64,000 nt of DNA, from contig NZ_JALJCJ010000005.1 in NCBI RefSeq assembly GCF_022899935.1, forward strand, positions 248,001-312,000, given 5' to 3'. The notes beneath the pieces are model-generated. The model ran no database searches. It saw only the letters and a list, made by a program, of their open reading frames with translations, and was not told the origin of the DNA. The position numbers and the translations under genes are program-made. Below are positions 44,920-55,909 of this stretch, piece after piece. Position 1 is the stretch's first letter, and each line of letters opens with the position of its first letter. This DNA is from Shinella curvata. GTDB taxonomy: Bacteria; Pseudomonadota; Alphaproteobacteria; Rhizobiales; Rhizobiaceae.

Positions 44920-46014
44920 ATGACCTTCCCCACAATCAAGCTTCCAGCCCGCCCCCTCGCCATCAAGGGCGGGGTCATTTCAATTCCCTTTGCCTACTAT
45001 TTCTCCATCCCCATCCTGCTGGCCATCGCGGTCTTCATGGGGATGACGGAAGCGCCGGGCATTCTGCGCGACTATACGATCAGCCAGAATCCGCTCGCCA
45101 TCGACGGGAATATCGATGGCAATTGCACGACGCGCAAAGCCGTCTTCACGACCTGCGAAGTGGACCTTTCATACGAGCATGGCGGCCAGCGCTACGAGAA
45201 GGAGGTCGAGGTGATGTTCGTCGATTTCCACACCGGCGACTACGAAACCGGTCTCGTCATCTCGGCCGACCATCCTGATCTCGCCACGATCAGCCTCGGG
45301 CTGGATATGCTGTGGAACCGGATCATCACACTGTCGGCCTTCACGATTCTGCTTGGCGGCGGGGGTCTTGCGATGATCTTCCTTGCATTGCGCATCCTGC
45401 GCGTCCGCGGCCAGCTGCGCCACCCGGCGGCTCTCACCGTCATTCCCGTCGAAATCACCGGGATCGACAAGAAGCGCGGCCGCCTTTCGGTCACCTATGC
45501 CGACAGGCTGAGCGAGCGGAAGACCAAGCGCGTCGCCTTCACCCGCTTCGAGACCGGCGAAGAGCCGATCATCGTCGGTGATGCCGGCAACAACGCGGTT
45601 GCCCTTGCCGTCTGGCACGGCAAGACCGCGCTTCCCGTGCTGCTCGATGACCGGCTGGAGCGCATCGACCTGACCGCGCAGGAGCGGGCGGATGCACTCG
45701 CCCCGCTTCATGCCGCCGCATCAGATGGCCACCAGACGGCCGCCGCGCTTGCTCCGGTCAAGAAGGGCATGTCGCTGGCGCGCAGGCTCGCCCTGTTCCT
45801 GCTGCTTATTCTGCTCATCGTCGGCGGTATTTTCGGCTACTGGCTTTGGTACGTGACCAGCGCGCCCTCGCAATACAATTCGCCGGGAATGGACATCAAC
45901 AACATGATGCCCGAAGCGCTCAACCGTTGGGGTTGCAGCCAGCTGCAAAGCCGTTTCGGCGATGGCCCCGCACCCTTCGGCTGCACGGCTGCGGACTATC
46001 AGAGCTGGAAATGA
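44920..46014 (+). CDS. Membrane protein of unknown function
   Basis: 364 residues, not recognised. Three hydrophobic segments: about 22-43 (SIPFAYYFSIPILLAIAVFM), 132-160 (IITLSAFTILLGGGGLAMIF) and 287-312 (LALFLLLILLIVGGIFGYWLW). Between the first two lies a 90-residue extracytoplasmic domain with two cysteines (GNCTTRKAVFTTCEVDLSY); the third is followed by a C-terminal domain also with a Cys pair (WGCSQLQ, FGCTAAD). Disulphides in the periplasm are likely. ATG at 44920. Monocistronic. Confidence 0.8.
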   Translation: MTFPTIKLPARPLAIKGGVISIPFAYYFSIPILLAIAVFMGMTEAPGILRDYTISQNPLAIDGNIDGNCTTRKAVFTTCEVDLSYEHGGQRYEKEVEVMFVDFHTGDYETGLVISADHPDLATISLGLDMLWNRIITLSAFTILLGGGGLAMIFLALRILRVRGQLRHPAALTVIPVEITGIDKKRGRLSVTYADRLSERKTKRVAFTRFETGEEPIIVGDAGNNAVALAVWHGKTALPVLLDDRLERIDLTAQERADALAPLHAAASDGHQTAAALAPVKKGMSLARRLALFLLLILLIVGGIFGYWLWYVTSAPSQYNSPGMDINNMMPEALNRWGCSQLQSRFGDGPAPFGCTAADYQSWK

Positions 46015-46019
46015 TGTAG

Positions 46020-46187
46020 CCTTCCCTGGTAGCGGCTCTCATGCTGATGTCTGACTACAGTCGGTAACTCGGTGGGGTGGAGTAAAAATTCCAGCCCACT
46101 TCGGCTCAGGGATACGCCTCGGCCCCGCTCCACCTCTTATCGGCCTTAGATAGATAGAACCGTTGCCGACGCTCCAATAACCCAAAG
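46020..46187. other. Structured gene-free stretch, nature unclear
   Basis: Contains GGTGGAG (46076-46082) pairing with CTCCACC (46128-46134) around an internal GCC/GGC hairpin, and GACT/AGTC arms before it. No ORF is convincing. It is too short and lacks the T-arm pattern for a tRNA. Base composition differs from neighbouring genes. It may be an unrecognised small RNA or a mobile-element remnant. Confidence 0.3.
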
Positions 46188-46221
46188 AAAAAGCCCGCCG
46201 GATCGCTCCGGCGGGCTTTTT
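46188..46221. terminator. Bidirectional intrinsic terminator
   Basis: AAAAAGCCCGCCGGA and TCCGGCGGGCTTTTT flank TCGC, a 15-base-pair perfect stem with A/T tracts on both sides. Serves the convergent unknown membrane gene and the DUF882 gene. Confidence 0.92.
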
Positions 46222-46239
46222 AAATCTCTGTCCTCTGGC

Positions 46240-48045
46240 TCAATCGAACTTGCGAACTTCCATGAAGTTCACCGCGTTGCCGCTGAAGCGGCCGGCATCG
46301 ATCGATTTGCCTTGCGACTGGAAGCCGGCCATGTAGACGGTCGTCGGTGCGGCGCGCAGCTTGCGGCTCACGAAGCGCGGCGCTTTGACCGGCTTGGAGA
46401 GCGTTGCCATATTGCCCTGCTCGAGCGCCCATTGCGAGATGATCTTCTGCGTCAGCTTCGGCTCGGTGCGGATCGCGCCACGGCTTGCGGCATCGGCATC
46501 CTTCTTCTTCGGACGTCCACCCTTCGACGGCGTCTCCTCGACCGACGTGCCGTCGAACGCATCGACACCCGCCAGCGAGCGCGTAGCACCGGAATTGCTG
46601 GAAACCAGCGCCGCCATCTCGACCGGATTGCCCTGATCGTCGCCCGTCGTCGGATCGGCAAGGGCTGCGAGCCCCGAACGATCAGCAGAGGACGGAAGCG
46701 CGACCTTGGCCTCGGCGGCCGCCATCAGCGCGGTCTGCGACTGGTCGAGCTCGACCTGCGGGCGAAGCCCGGGGACCGGCACCATCGCCAGCTCCTCGCC
46801 GTCTTCAGCCGCGGCAACCGCCGTCTCGGCAACTGCCGCCGTCATGGTCTCGCCGGGCTGCGCGTCGCCAGCCTGGGTGCGGGCACCAAGCATGACCGGC
46901 AAGGGAACCTTGTAGGCCGACAGATCTTCGAATTCAGGCTTCTGCTCTTCGGTCGTCGTCGCCGCTTCGAGGGCCGCAACAGCGCCGCTCGTCGTCGGTG
47001 CGACAAGGGCAAGTTCGCTGGCCGTCTCGGCCGCCTTGAAGGCGGGTCGGCTGCCCGGAACCGGCGCATTGAAGGCAAGTTCGGTCTCGGCTTCCGTCGC
47101 AACCGGCTTTTCCTCGGCAACGGCCTTTGCCGGAGCCCCGCCCGATTCGCCGCCCTCATCGAAGGAGTCGGCGATCGTGACCTTGCTGCTCGCGATCATT
47201 TCTGGTTCTTCATCTTCGTCGCCACCGCCACCGAAGAGCGCGGCGAGGAAGCCGCCCTTGCGCTTCGACGCCGTCGGCGTGGAACCGCCGCCGGCAACCT
47301 GGATGGCGTCCGCGCCGACGCGACGCTTGTAGTCGGCAACGGCCTGCTGGTAGCCCGGCAGCGGCTTGCCGTCCGTCGGCACATGCATGGTCTTGCCATC
47401 CGGGAAAAGGCGAACGAGCTCCTGGCGGCTCATGCGCGGCCAGGCGCGCACGCTTCCGACGTCGAGATGCACGAAAGGCGATCCGGATGTCGGATAGAAA
47501 CCGACGCCGCCAACCTGGAACTTCATCGCGGCGGCACGCAGGTTGGCAAGCTTCACGCCCGGAATGTAGAAGTCCATCGCCTTGCCGAGCATGTGCTGGC
47601 TCTTCTTGGCGACCCCCTTGGAGCGCGAGCGCAACATGCCGTTCGTCGCCGGCGAGCGATAGGCGGAGACGACGTTGATGTACCCCTTGCCGCCGACCTT
47701 CTGGTAAACTTCCCATACAAGATCGAAAAGGCGCGGATCCATGCGCGTCGGCTCGTTACGGCGCCAATCGCGCAGGAACGTGTTGAGCTGCTTCAGGCCG
47801 CGCTGGTCGAAACGACCGTTGCGCTTGAAGGTGATCTCGGCCTTTTCCTTGGTGTGAATGAAATAGAGCTTGAGCGTACGGTTGCCGCTCTCGGCCTGGA
47901 CCGTCGCGGGAATGGCCGTTGGCAGGATGAGGGCAGCAGAGAGCACAGCCGTGGTCAAAGCCCTGGGCAGCTTTTGCAACACTGTCTTGCAGAGGCTGCC
48001 AAGGGCGGTCCCCGGGCGCTTCATCGATGCGAACAAATTTGCCAA
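46240..48045 (-). CDS. DUF882 (peptidase M15-like) protein with long repetitive tail
   Basis: 601 residues. Signal peptide (hydrophobic core TTAVLSAALILPTAIPA, ending VQA-E), then a DUF882/YcbK domain (about 55-215): KLYFIHTKEKAEITFKRNG, SAYRSPATNGMLRSRSKGVA, SQHMLGKAMDFYIPG, GGVGFYPTSGSPFVHLDVG; the SxH, D and HLD residues resemble the zinc ligands of M15 peptidoglycan peptidases. The remaining 350 residues are Ala/Glu/Pro-rich low complexity. TTG at 48045 has GGGGAAAG upstream; ATG at 48024 lacks a ribosome site. Cell-wall role inferred. Confidence 0.86.
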   Translation of the reverse strand: MANLFASMKRPGTALGSLCKTVLQKLPRALTTAVLSAALILPTAIPATVQAESGNRTLKLYFIHTKEKAEITFKRNGRFDQRGLKQLNTFLRDWRRNEPTRMDPRLFDLVWEVYQKVGGKGYINVVSAYRSPATNGMLRSRSKGVAKKSQHMLGKAMDFYIPGVKLANLRAAAMKFQVGGVGFYPTSGSPFVHLDVGSVRAWPRMSRQELVRLFPDGKTMHVPTDGKPLPGYQQAVADYKRRVGADAIQVAGGGSTPTASKRKGGFLAALFGGGGDEDEEPEMIASSKVTIADSFDEGGESGGAPAKAVAEEKPVATEAETELAFNAPVPGSRPAFKAAETASELALVAPTTSGAVAALEAATTTEEQKPEFEDLSAYKVPLPVMLGARTQAGDAQPGETMTAAVAETAVAAAEDGEELAMVPVPGLRPQVELDQSQTALMAAAEAKVALPSSADRSGLAALADPTTGDDQGNPVEMAALVSSNSGATRSLAGVDAFDGTSVEETPSKGGRPKKKDADAASRGAIRTEPKLTQKIISQWALEQGNMATLSKPVKAPRFVSRKLRAAPTTVYMAGFQSQGKSIDAGRFSGNAVNFMEVRKFD

Positions 48046-48220
48046 CTCTTTCCCCGTCCGAAGGACAACGAACGTCCGTTATTCCAGATGCCTATCAATT
48101 GCGGTGAGAGCATGGCAAATCCGCCACACTCTTCAACGCGCACCCGTTATAGTGAACAATCCACTAACAGGGAATAAACGGCAATCGCGAAATCTCAAAC
48201 GGCCGGGATTCCAACGGTTT

Positions 48221-49759
<1,539 letters not shown>

Positions 49760-49922
49760 TGGAACCTCCTTGCCCAGGCGTGCGTCATGCACGCCGAAGG
49801 GAACTGAACACCAGCGGACCATGACAGGAAGGGTTGAACATGCCGTTTTGAGAAAGGCTTGCATTTTAACCAATGCCGACGCAAGCAAGGGGCCGATCTG
49901 CCCACCAGGAAGAGAGATAGAG

Positions 49923-51776
49923 ATGACGCGTAATTTCCCCGCACCCCGGATCACCTTCGCTCCGGCGGACGCCGCCGCAAGCGCCGAGCTGGGCGACCTC
50001 CCCGGTTGGAACCTTGGCGATCTCTATCCTTCGCAGACCTCTGCGGAATTTACCGGCGACATGAAGAAGGCCGAGGCGGAAACCCTCGCCTTCGAAGCCA
50101 GGTGGAAGGGCAAGCTCGACGCCGCCACGGAAAAAAATGGCGATGAGGGCATCGGCGCGGCCGTCAAGGAATTCGAGGCGCTGGAAGACGTGATGGGTCG
50201 CCTCATCTCCTTCGCCGGCCTCACCTATTTCACCAACACGACCGAACCCGCCAACGGCAAATTCTATGGTGACGTGCAGGCGAAGCTGACCGATCTCGGC
50301 GCGCATCTCCTGTTTTTCTCGCTTGAACTCAACAGGATAGCGGACGAGCGCATCGAAGCGGCGCTGACCAACGACGCTCTGGCGGCACACTACCGCCCGT
50401 GGATCGAGGACCTGCGCAAGGACAAGCCCTACCAGCTCGACGACAAGACCGAGCAGCTCTTCCTCGAAAAGTCGATGACCGGTGCCGCCGCCTGGAACCG
50501 CCTGTTCGACGAAACCATGGCCTCGCTGCGCTACACGATCGACGGCGAGGAACTGCCGCTCGAAATCGCCCTCAACCAGCTCCAGTCGCCCGACCGGGAG
50601 GCGCGCCGCGAGGCCGCGCAGGCGCTGGCAAAAACCTTCCAGGACAACATCCGCACCTTCTCGTTGATCACCAACACGCTTGCCAAGGACAAGGAAATCT
50701 CCGACCGCTGGCGCGGCTTCGAGGACATCGCCGACAGCCGCCATCTGGCCAACCGCGTCGAGCCGGAAGTGGTCGCGGCGCTGGCGGAAGCCGTGCGCGA
50801 AGCGTATCCGCGCCTGTCGCACCGCTACTATGCGATGAAGGCGAAGTGGCTCGGAATGGAGCAGATGGAGTTCTGGGATCGCAATGCGCCCCTTCCCGAG
50901 ACACCCGATGCGGTGATCCCGTGGACCGAGGCGCGCGACACCGTGCTCTCCGCCTACGGCGCTTTCGCGCCCGAAATGGCCGACATCGCGAAAAAGTTCT
51001 TCGACAAGGGCTGGATCGACGCGCCGGTCCGCCCCGGCAAGGCGCCCGGCGCTTTCGCCCATCCGACGGTGCCCTCCGCGCACCCCTATGTTCTCGTCAA
51101 CTACATGGGCAAGCCGCGCGACGTGATGACGCTCGCCCATGAGCTCGGCCATGGCGTGCATCAGGTGCTGGCCGGCGGCCAGGGTGCGCTGATGGCCTCC
51201 ACACCGCTGACGCTCGCCGAAACCGCCTCCGTCTTCGGCGAGATGCTGACCTTCCGCAGCCTGCTCGACAAGACGAAGGACAAGCGCGAACGCAAGGCCA
51301 TGCTCGCCCAGAAGGTCGAGGACATGATCAACACGGTCGTGCGCCAGATCGCCTTCTACGAATTCGAGCGCAAGGTGCACACTGCCCGCAAGGAGGGCGA
51401 GCTGACCGCCGAACAGATCGGTGAACTCTGGCTCTCCGTGCAGGGCGAAAGCCTCGGCCCGGCGATCCGCATTTCCGAGGGCTACGAGACCTACTGGGCC
51501 TATATCCCCCACTTCATCCACTCGCCCTTCTACGTCTATGCCTACGCCTTCGGCGATTGCCTGGTGAACTCGCTCTACGCCGTCTACCAAAAGGCCGATG
51601 CGGGCTTCCAGGCGAAGTATTTCGACCTGCTCAAGGCCGGCGGCACGAAGCATCACTCGGAGCTCCTGAAGCCCTTCGGCCTCGATGCCAGCGATCCGTC
51701 GTTCTGGAGCAAGGGACTGTCGATGATCGAGGGGCTAATCGACGAGTTGGAAGCGCTTGATAAGGCCTCCCCTTAA
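49923..51776 (+). CDS. pepF: Oligoendopeptidase F, M3 family
   Basis: Cytoplasmic zinc metallopeptidase that degrades oligopeptides. 617 residues. The HExxH motif is HELGH at 406-410, with the downstream Glu ligand in ETASVFGE; the C-terminal YxxY-rich segment (HSPFYVYAYAFGDCLV) is typical of PepF. ATG at 49923 with GGAAGAGAG upstream; the frame is open far upstream but that overlaps the regulator on the other strand. Divergent from the NtrC-like gene. Confidence 0.95.
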   Translation: MTRNFPAPRITFAPADAAASAELGDLPGWNLGDLYPSQTSAEFTGDMKKAEAETLAFEARWKGKLDAATEKNGDEGIGAAVKEFEALEDVMGRLISFAGLTYFTNTTEPANGKFYGDVQAKLTDLGAHLLFFSLELNRIADERIEAALTNDALAAHYRPWIEDLRKDKPYQLDDKTEQLFLEKSMTGAAAWNRLFDETMASLRYTIDGEELPLEIALNQLQSPDREARREAAQALAKTFQDNIRTFSLITNTLAKDKEISDRWRGFEDIADSRHLANRVEPEVVAALAEAVREAYPRLSHRYYAMKAKWLGMEQMEFWDRNAPLPETPDAVIPWTEARDTVLSAYGAFAPEMADIAKKFFDKGWIDAPVRPGKAPGAFAHPTVPSAHPYVLVNYMGKPRDVMTLAHELGHGVHQVLAGGQGALMASTPLTLAETASVFGEMLTFRSLLDKTKDKRERKAMLAQKVEDMINTVVRQIAFYEFERKVHTARKEGELTAEQIGELWLSVQGESLGPAIRISEGYETYWAYIPHFIHSPFYVYAYAFGDCLVNSLYAVYQKADAGFQAKYFDLLKAGGTKHHSELLKPFGLDASDPSFWSKGLSMIEGLIDELEALDKASP

Positions 51777-51794
51777 AAGAAGCCGGACATCAGC

Positions 51795-52952
51795 ATGACC
51801 GATCGCGAACGCTTTGTGCTCCTCAGGGACGACCGCGAGGACCGGACGGTGGTTTTCGCCGATCCGCTCGCCGTCGTCACCGTGCGCGATCGCGCCGGCT
51901 TCGAACCCGCCTTCGCGGCGCTGCAAGCGGCCCATGACAACGGCCACTGGATCGCCGGCTTCATGAGCTATGAGGCCGGCCATCTCTTCGAGGAGAAGCT
52001 CGCTCCCTTCGCCGAGGAAAACCGCCCGACGCCGCTGATGAGCTTTGGGATTTTCGAAAAGCCTGTGGACGACCATCCGCTGGCAAGGCCGCGCCAGCGC
52101 ATCGAGAACGAGCCGTTCCTGACCGAGCCGAAAGCGCATTGGGATTTCGAGACCTATCGCAGCCGCTTCGATCGGCTGCATCGGCATCTGCGCGAGGGGG
52201 ATTGTTACCAGGCGAACCTCACCATGCCGATCCGCGCCCGCTGGACCGGCGACCCGCTCGCCGCCTTCTGGTCGCTGATCGAGCGCCAGCCGGTGCGCTA
52301 CGGCGCCTTCGTCTCGCTCGACGGGCCGCTTCTCTTGTCGCGCTCGCCGGAACTGTTCTTCGACATCGACAAAGACGGCTGGATCGAGACGCATCCGATG
52401 AAGGGCACAGCGCCGCGCGGGGCAAACCCGGCGGAAGATGCGGACATCATCGCCGCCATGCAGGCCGATCCGAAGTCGCAGGCGGAAAACCGCATGATCG
52501 TCGATCTCCTGCGCAACGATATCTCGCGCATCTCGGAGGTCGGCACGCTTCACGTGCCCAAACTCTTCGCTGTCGAGACCTACCCGACCGTGCATCAGAT
52601 GGTGAGCCATGTGCGGGCAAAGCTGCTGCCCGGCATCTCCATCCGCGATATCTTTGCCGCCCTCTTCCCCTGCGGCTCGATCACCGGCGCACCGAAGATG
52701 AGCGCCATGAAGATCCTGCACGATCTGGAGGACGGCCCGCGCGACGCCTATTGCGGCGCCATCGGCATGATCGCACCCGACGGCACGATGCGCTTCAACG
52801 TCGCCATCCGCACCATATCGATTTTCGAGGACGGCAAGGCCGTCTTCAATGTCGGCGGCGGCATCGTGTTCGATTCCACCGCCGAGGCGGAATATGAGGA
52901 ATGCCTGCTGAAGGCGCGCTTTGCCGTGGGGGACCAATGGATTTCTCGCTGA
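51795..52952 (+). CDS. pabB: Aminodeoxychorismate synthase component I
   Basis: Makes 4-amino-4-deoxychorismate from chorismate and ammonia for folate. 385 residues. Chorismate-binding enzyme motifs: GDCYQANLTMP, ETHPMKGTAPRG (the Lys of KGT is typical of PabB rather than TrpE), ENRMIVDLLRNDISRI, FPCGSITGAPKMSAM and FNVGGGIVFDSTAEAEYEE. It overlaps the pabC-like gene by 16 bases, so the two are coupled. Confidence 0.93.
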   Translation: MTDRERFVLLRDDREDRTVVFADPLAVVTVRDRAGFEPAFAALQAAHDNGHWIAGFMSYEAGHLFEEKLAPFAEENRPTPLMSFGIFEKPVDDHPLARPRQRIENEPFLTEPKAHWDFETYRSRFDRLHRHLREGDCYQANLTMPIRARWTGDPLAAFWSLIERQPVRYGAFVSLDGPLLLSRSPELFFDIDKDGWIETHPMKGTAPRGANPAEDADIIAAMQADPKSQAENRMIVDLLRNDISRISEVGTLHVPKLFAVETYPTVHQMVSHVRAKLLPGISIRDIFAALFPCGSITGAPKMSAMKILHDLEDGPRDAYCGAIGMIAPDGTMRFNVAIRTISIFEDGKAVFNVGGGIVFDSTAEAEYEECLLKARFAVGDQWISR

Positions 52953-53572
52953 TCGAGACCCTGCGCTGGGAGCCCGTGGCCGGCTTCGTGCGGCTGGAAC
53001 GCCATCTGGCACGGCTGGCACATTCGGCGGACCTCCTTGGAATGGAGGGCGCCGAAAAGGCAAAAGCCGCGCTGTCCGGACTTGCACACTCTGAGACACC
53101 CCTGCGCATTCGCCTCGAACTCTTCCCCAATGGCCGGATCGAGGTGCAGACCGCCGTCTTCACGCCCCTGCCGCCCGGCACGATATGGAAACTGAAGATC
53201 GCCGAAACCCGCCTTGCCTCAACCGATCCGCTGCTGCGTCACAAGACCTCCCGCCGCGACGTCTATATGCAGGCGCGCGCCGAGTTTTCGGGGCTCGAGG
53301 CCGACGAAGTGATTCTTCTCAACGAATACGGCGATCTCTGCGAGGGAACGATCACCTCGCTTTTCGTCGATGACGGTTCGGGCGTTCTGAAAACCCCGCC
53401 GCTGGCAGCCGGCCTGCTGGCTGGCGTGCTGCGCGCGGAGCTCATCGAAAAAGGCATGGCCGTCGAGAAGAGGCTGCGGCCGGAGGACCTTTCGGAAGGT
53501 CGAATCTTCGCCGGCAATTCGCTGCGCGGCCTCATCCCTGCCGTGTTTGTCCGAGCGGTTAACGCCGGTTAA
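52937..53572 (+). CDS. pabC: Aminotransferase class IV, aminodeoxychorismate lyase-like
   Basis: PLP enzyme that removes pyruvate from 4-amino-4-deoxychorismate to give 4-aminobenzoate. 211 residues, slightly short. The PLP lysine is in RHKTSRRDVY; EVILLNEYGDLCEGTITSLF and GLLAGVLRAEL are fold type IV motifs. ATG at 52937 has GGGGGA upstream and lies inside the end of pabB. The pairing with PabB supports the lyase assignment. Confidence 0.9.
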   Translation: MDFSLIETLRWEPVAGFVRLERHLARLAHSADLLGMEGAEKAKAALSGLAHSETPLRIRLELFPNGRIEVQTAVFTPLPPGTIWKLKIAETRLASTDPLLRHKTSRRDVYMQARAEFSGLEADEVILLNEYGDLCEGTITSLFVDDGSGVLKTPPLAAGLLAGVLRAELIEKGMAVEKRLRPEDLSEGRIFAGNSLRGLIPAVFVRAVNAG

Positions 53573-53702
53573 GAATAGCGCTACAGAAAACCGTGCTTTC
53601 CCTTTATTGTGACAGAAATCTGTGCTCTAGCGCTGCCATTATGCTATGGGGCGCGTCAAAGCCCCGATTTTAGCGCAAAGCGGCCGTCCGCAGGAGAACC
53701 AA

Positions 53703-55154
53703 ATGGCAGACAGCACCTATCCGGTACATGGCGAAATCACCGGCCCGATCGTGATGATCGGCTTCGGTTCGATCGGACGCGGCACCCTGCCGCTCATCGA
53801 GCGCCACTTCAAGTATGACCGGAACCGGCTGATCGTCATCGAGCCGCGCGAAGACGCCGCCGACGCCGAAATCTATGCCCGCCACGGCGTGCGCCACATC
53901 AAGGCCCATGTCACCAAGGACAACTACAAGGAACTGCTGAAGCCGTTGCTGACCGAAGGCGAAGGCCAGGGTTTCTGCGTCAACCTGTCGGTCGACACCG
54001 GCTCCGTCGACCTGATGAAGCTGTGCCGCAAGCTCGACGTTCTCTATATCGATACGGTCGTCGAGCCCTGGCTCGGCTTCTATTTCGACAAGGACATGAA
54101 GAACGCCGACCGCACGAACTATGCCCTGCGCGAAACGCTGCGCAAGGAGAAGGAAAAGAACCCGGGCGGCACCACCGCCGTTTCGACCTGCGGCGCCAAT
54201 CCCGGCATGGTCTCCTGGTTCGTCAAGCAGGCGCTGCTGAACCTCGCCAACGATCTCGACATCAAGTTCGAAGAGCCCGCGCAGGACGATCGCGAAGGCT
54301 GGGCAAAGCTGATGAAGAAGGTCGGCGTCAAGGGCATCCACATCGCCGAACGCGACACCCAGCGCACCAAGAACCCGAAGCCGTTCAACACCTTCTGGAA
54401 CACCTGGTCGGTCGAGGGCTTCATCTCGGAAGGCCTGCAGCCGGCCGAACTCGGCTGGGGCACCCATGAAGAATGGATGCCGAAGAACGCCAAGAAGCAC
54501 AAGAAGGGCTGCAAGGCCGCGATCTATCTCGAGCAGCCCGGCGCCAACACGCGCGTGCGCTCCTGGTGCCCGACGCCCGGCCCGCAATACGGCTTCCTCG
54601 TCACTCACAATGAGTCGATCTCGATTGCCGACTTCTTCACGGTGCGCGACAAGGACGGCCACGTCACCTTCCGTCCGACCTGCCACTATGCCTATCACCC
54701 GGCCAATGATGCCGTGATCTCGCTGCACGAAATGTTCGGCAACGGCGGCAATCAGCAGCCGGTCCTGCACGTTCTCGACGAGAACGAGCTGGTCGACGGC
54801 GTCGACGAACTCGGCGTGCTGCTCTACGGCCACGACAAGAACGCCTACTGGTACGGTTCGCGCCTGTCGCTGGAAGAAACCCGCCGCATCGCCCCCTACC
54901 AGAATGCGACAGGCCTGCAGGTAACGTCGGCCGTTCTCGCCGGCATGGTCTGGGCGCTGGAAAACCCGAAGGCCGGCATCGTCGAGGCCGACGAGGTCGA
55001 TTACAAGCGTTGCCTCGAAGTGCAGACGCCCTATCTCGGCCCGGTCGAAGGCCACTACACCGACTGGACCCCGCTCGACGGCCGTCCGGGCCTCTTCCCG
55101 GAAGACCTCGACACGAAGGATCCGTGGCAGTTCAAGAACATCCTCGTTCGCTGA
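53703..55154 (+). CDS. hss: Homospermidine synthase
   Basis: NAD-dependent enzyme making sym-homospermidine from putrescine, the characteristic polyamine of many Rhizobiaceae. 483 residues, normal length. Rossmann motif [14 protein letters not shown] (about 18-31), [41 protein letters not shown] and HEMFGNGG are family features. ATG at 53703 with GCAGGAGAACC upstream. Monocistronic with its own terminator. Confidence 0.97.
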   Translation: MADSTYPVHGEITGPIVMIGFGSIGRGTLPLIERHFKYDRNRLIVIEPREDAADAEIYARHGVRHIKAHVTKDNYKELLKPLLTEGEGQGFCVNLSVDTGSVDLMKLCRKLDVLYIDTVVEPWLGFYFDKDMKNADRTNYALRETLRKEKEKNPGGTTAVSTCGANPGMVSWFVKQALLNLANDLDIKFEEPAQDDREGWAKLMKKVGVKGIHIAERDTQRTKNPKPFNTFWNTWSVEGFISEGLQPAELGWGTHEEWMPKNAKKHKKGCKAAIYLEQPGANTRVRSWCPTPGPQYGFLVTHNESISIADFFTVRDKDGHVTFRPTCHYAYHPANDAVISLHEMFGNGGNQQPVLHVLDENELVDGVDELGVLLYGHDKNAYWYGSRLSLEETRRIAPYQNATGLQVTSAVLAGMVWALENPKAGIVEADEVDYKRCLEVQTPYLGPVEGHYTDWTPLDGRPGLFPEDLDTKDPWQFKNILVR

Positions 55155-55178
55155 ACCGGCCTGTAAAACCGAATGCCA

Positions 55179-55212
55179 GACGCCCGCGGCCAAACCGCGG
55201 GCGTCTTCGCTT
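55179..55212 (+). terminator. Intrinsic terminator of hss
   Basis: GACGCCCGCGG-5 nt-CCGCGGGCGTC followed by TTCGCTTT. Confidence 0.85.
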
Positions 55213-55324
55213 TCAATGGGATAATGCCCGTTCGCTACCAGGCGTATCTTGCTTTCGCAGGCTCTTCACGGCATGGTTTGCCGAATTGGACGGGCGGCTT
55301 GCCGCCGTGACCCTGGAGACCCCT

Positions 55325-55696
55325 ATGAAGCCGATCACAGTCCTCAGCCTGCTGACTGCCGCCGTTGCGCTTGCCGCCTGCCAGTCGGACCGCGCACCGC
55401 GCGATCTGCCTCCCATCCAGCAACCGCAGCAGACCGGTGTCGAGGGTGCCTGGGTCGATCCGAACGGCATCGTCTCCACCTTCCAGGCTGGCACCTTCTC
55501 GACGCGCACGACGGATACCAACCAGCTGCTGGCATCCGGCACCTATGTCAACACGTCACCGACGCTGGTCGAGATCAACATGACCTCGCTGGTGCGCAAC
55601 ACCCAGTCCAAGGTCAATTGCGCGCTCGTCAGCCAGCGCCAGCTGAACTGCACGACAGCCGAAGGCGCACAGTTCTCGCTCGCCCGCCGCGCGTAA
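55325..55696 (+). CDS. omp10: Omp10-type outer-membrane lipoprotein
   Basis: 123 residues with a lipoprotein signal (lipobox LAAC, Cys19). The mature part has [35 protein letters not shown] and [15 protein letters not shown], closely similar to Brucella Omp10. Anchored to the outer membrane; function unknown, related to lipocalin-like inhibitors. ATG at 55325. Followed by its own terminator. Confidence 0.9.
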   Translation: MKPITVLSLLTAAVALAACQSDRAPRDLPPIQQPQQTGVEGAWVDPNGIVSTFQAGTFSTRTTDTNQLLASGTYVNTSPTLVEINMTSLVRNTQSKVNCALVSQRQLNCTTAEGAQFSLARRA

Positions 55697-55716
55697 CGTC
55701 AAGCAGAGATCGAACG

Positions 55717-55740
55717 AAAGGGCCGCAAGGCCCTTTTTTC
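55717..55740 (+). terminator. Intrinsic terminator of omp10
   Basis: AAAGGGCC-GCAA-GGCCCTTT followed by further T. Confidence 0.88.
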
Positions 55741-55909
55741 GTTTCCGCTGATAAGCCTCGCCCGGTTTCGCTCCACCCTCTTTTCTCTTGAAGTTGCCGT
55801 CGAGCGGTGAAAACATCCGCTCGGCCGGCTGTCCCGTTTCCGCTTCAGGGAGCAACGGACGGCCCCTGCCGCGCTCTCCAGCGCCGGCACAAACAGGGAG
55901 ATGAGGACC

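Noticed and set aside
46071-46140. tRNA gene suggested by GGTGGAG/CTCCACC end pairing
   Set aside because: Only 59 bases span the pair and there is no T-arm or anticodon-arm pattern.
46312-48177. 621-codon open frame antisense to the DUF882 gene
   Set aside because: Arg/Leu/Gly-rich shadow frame; the minus-strand gene has a signal peptide and a DUF882 domain.
49866-51656. 596-codon open frame antisense to pepF
   Set aside because: Shadow of pepF, whose HExxH motif and full length identify the real strand.
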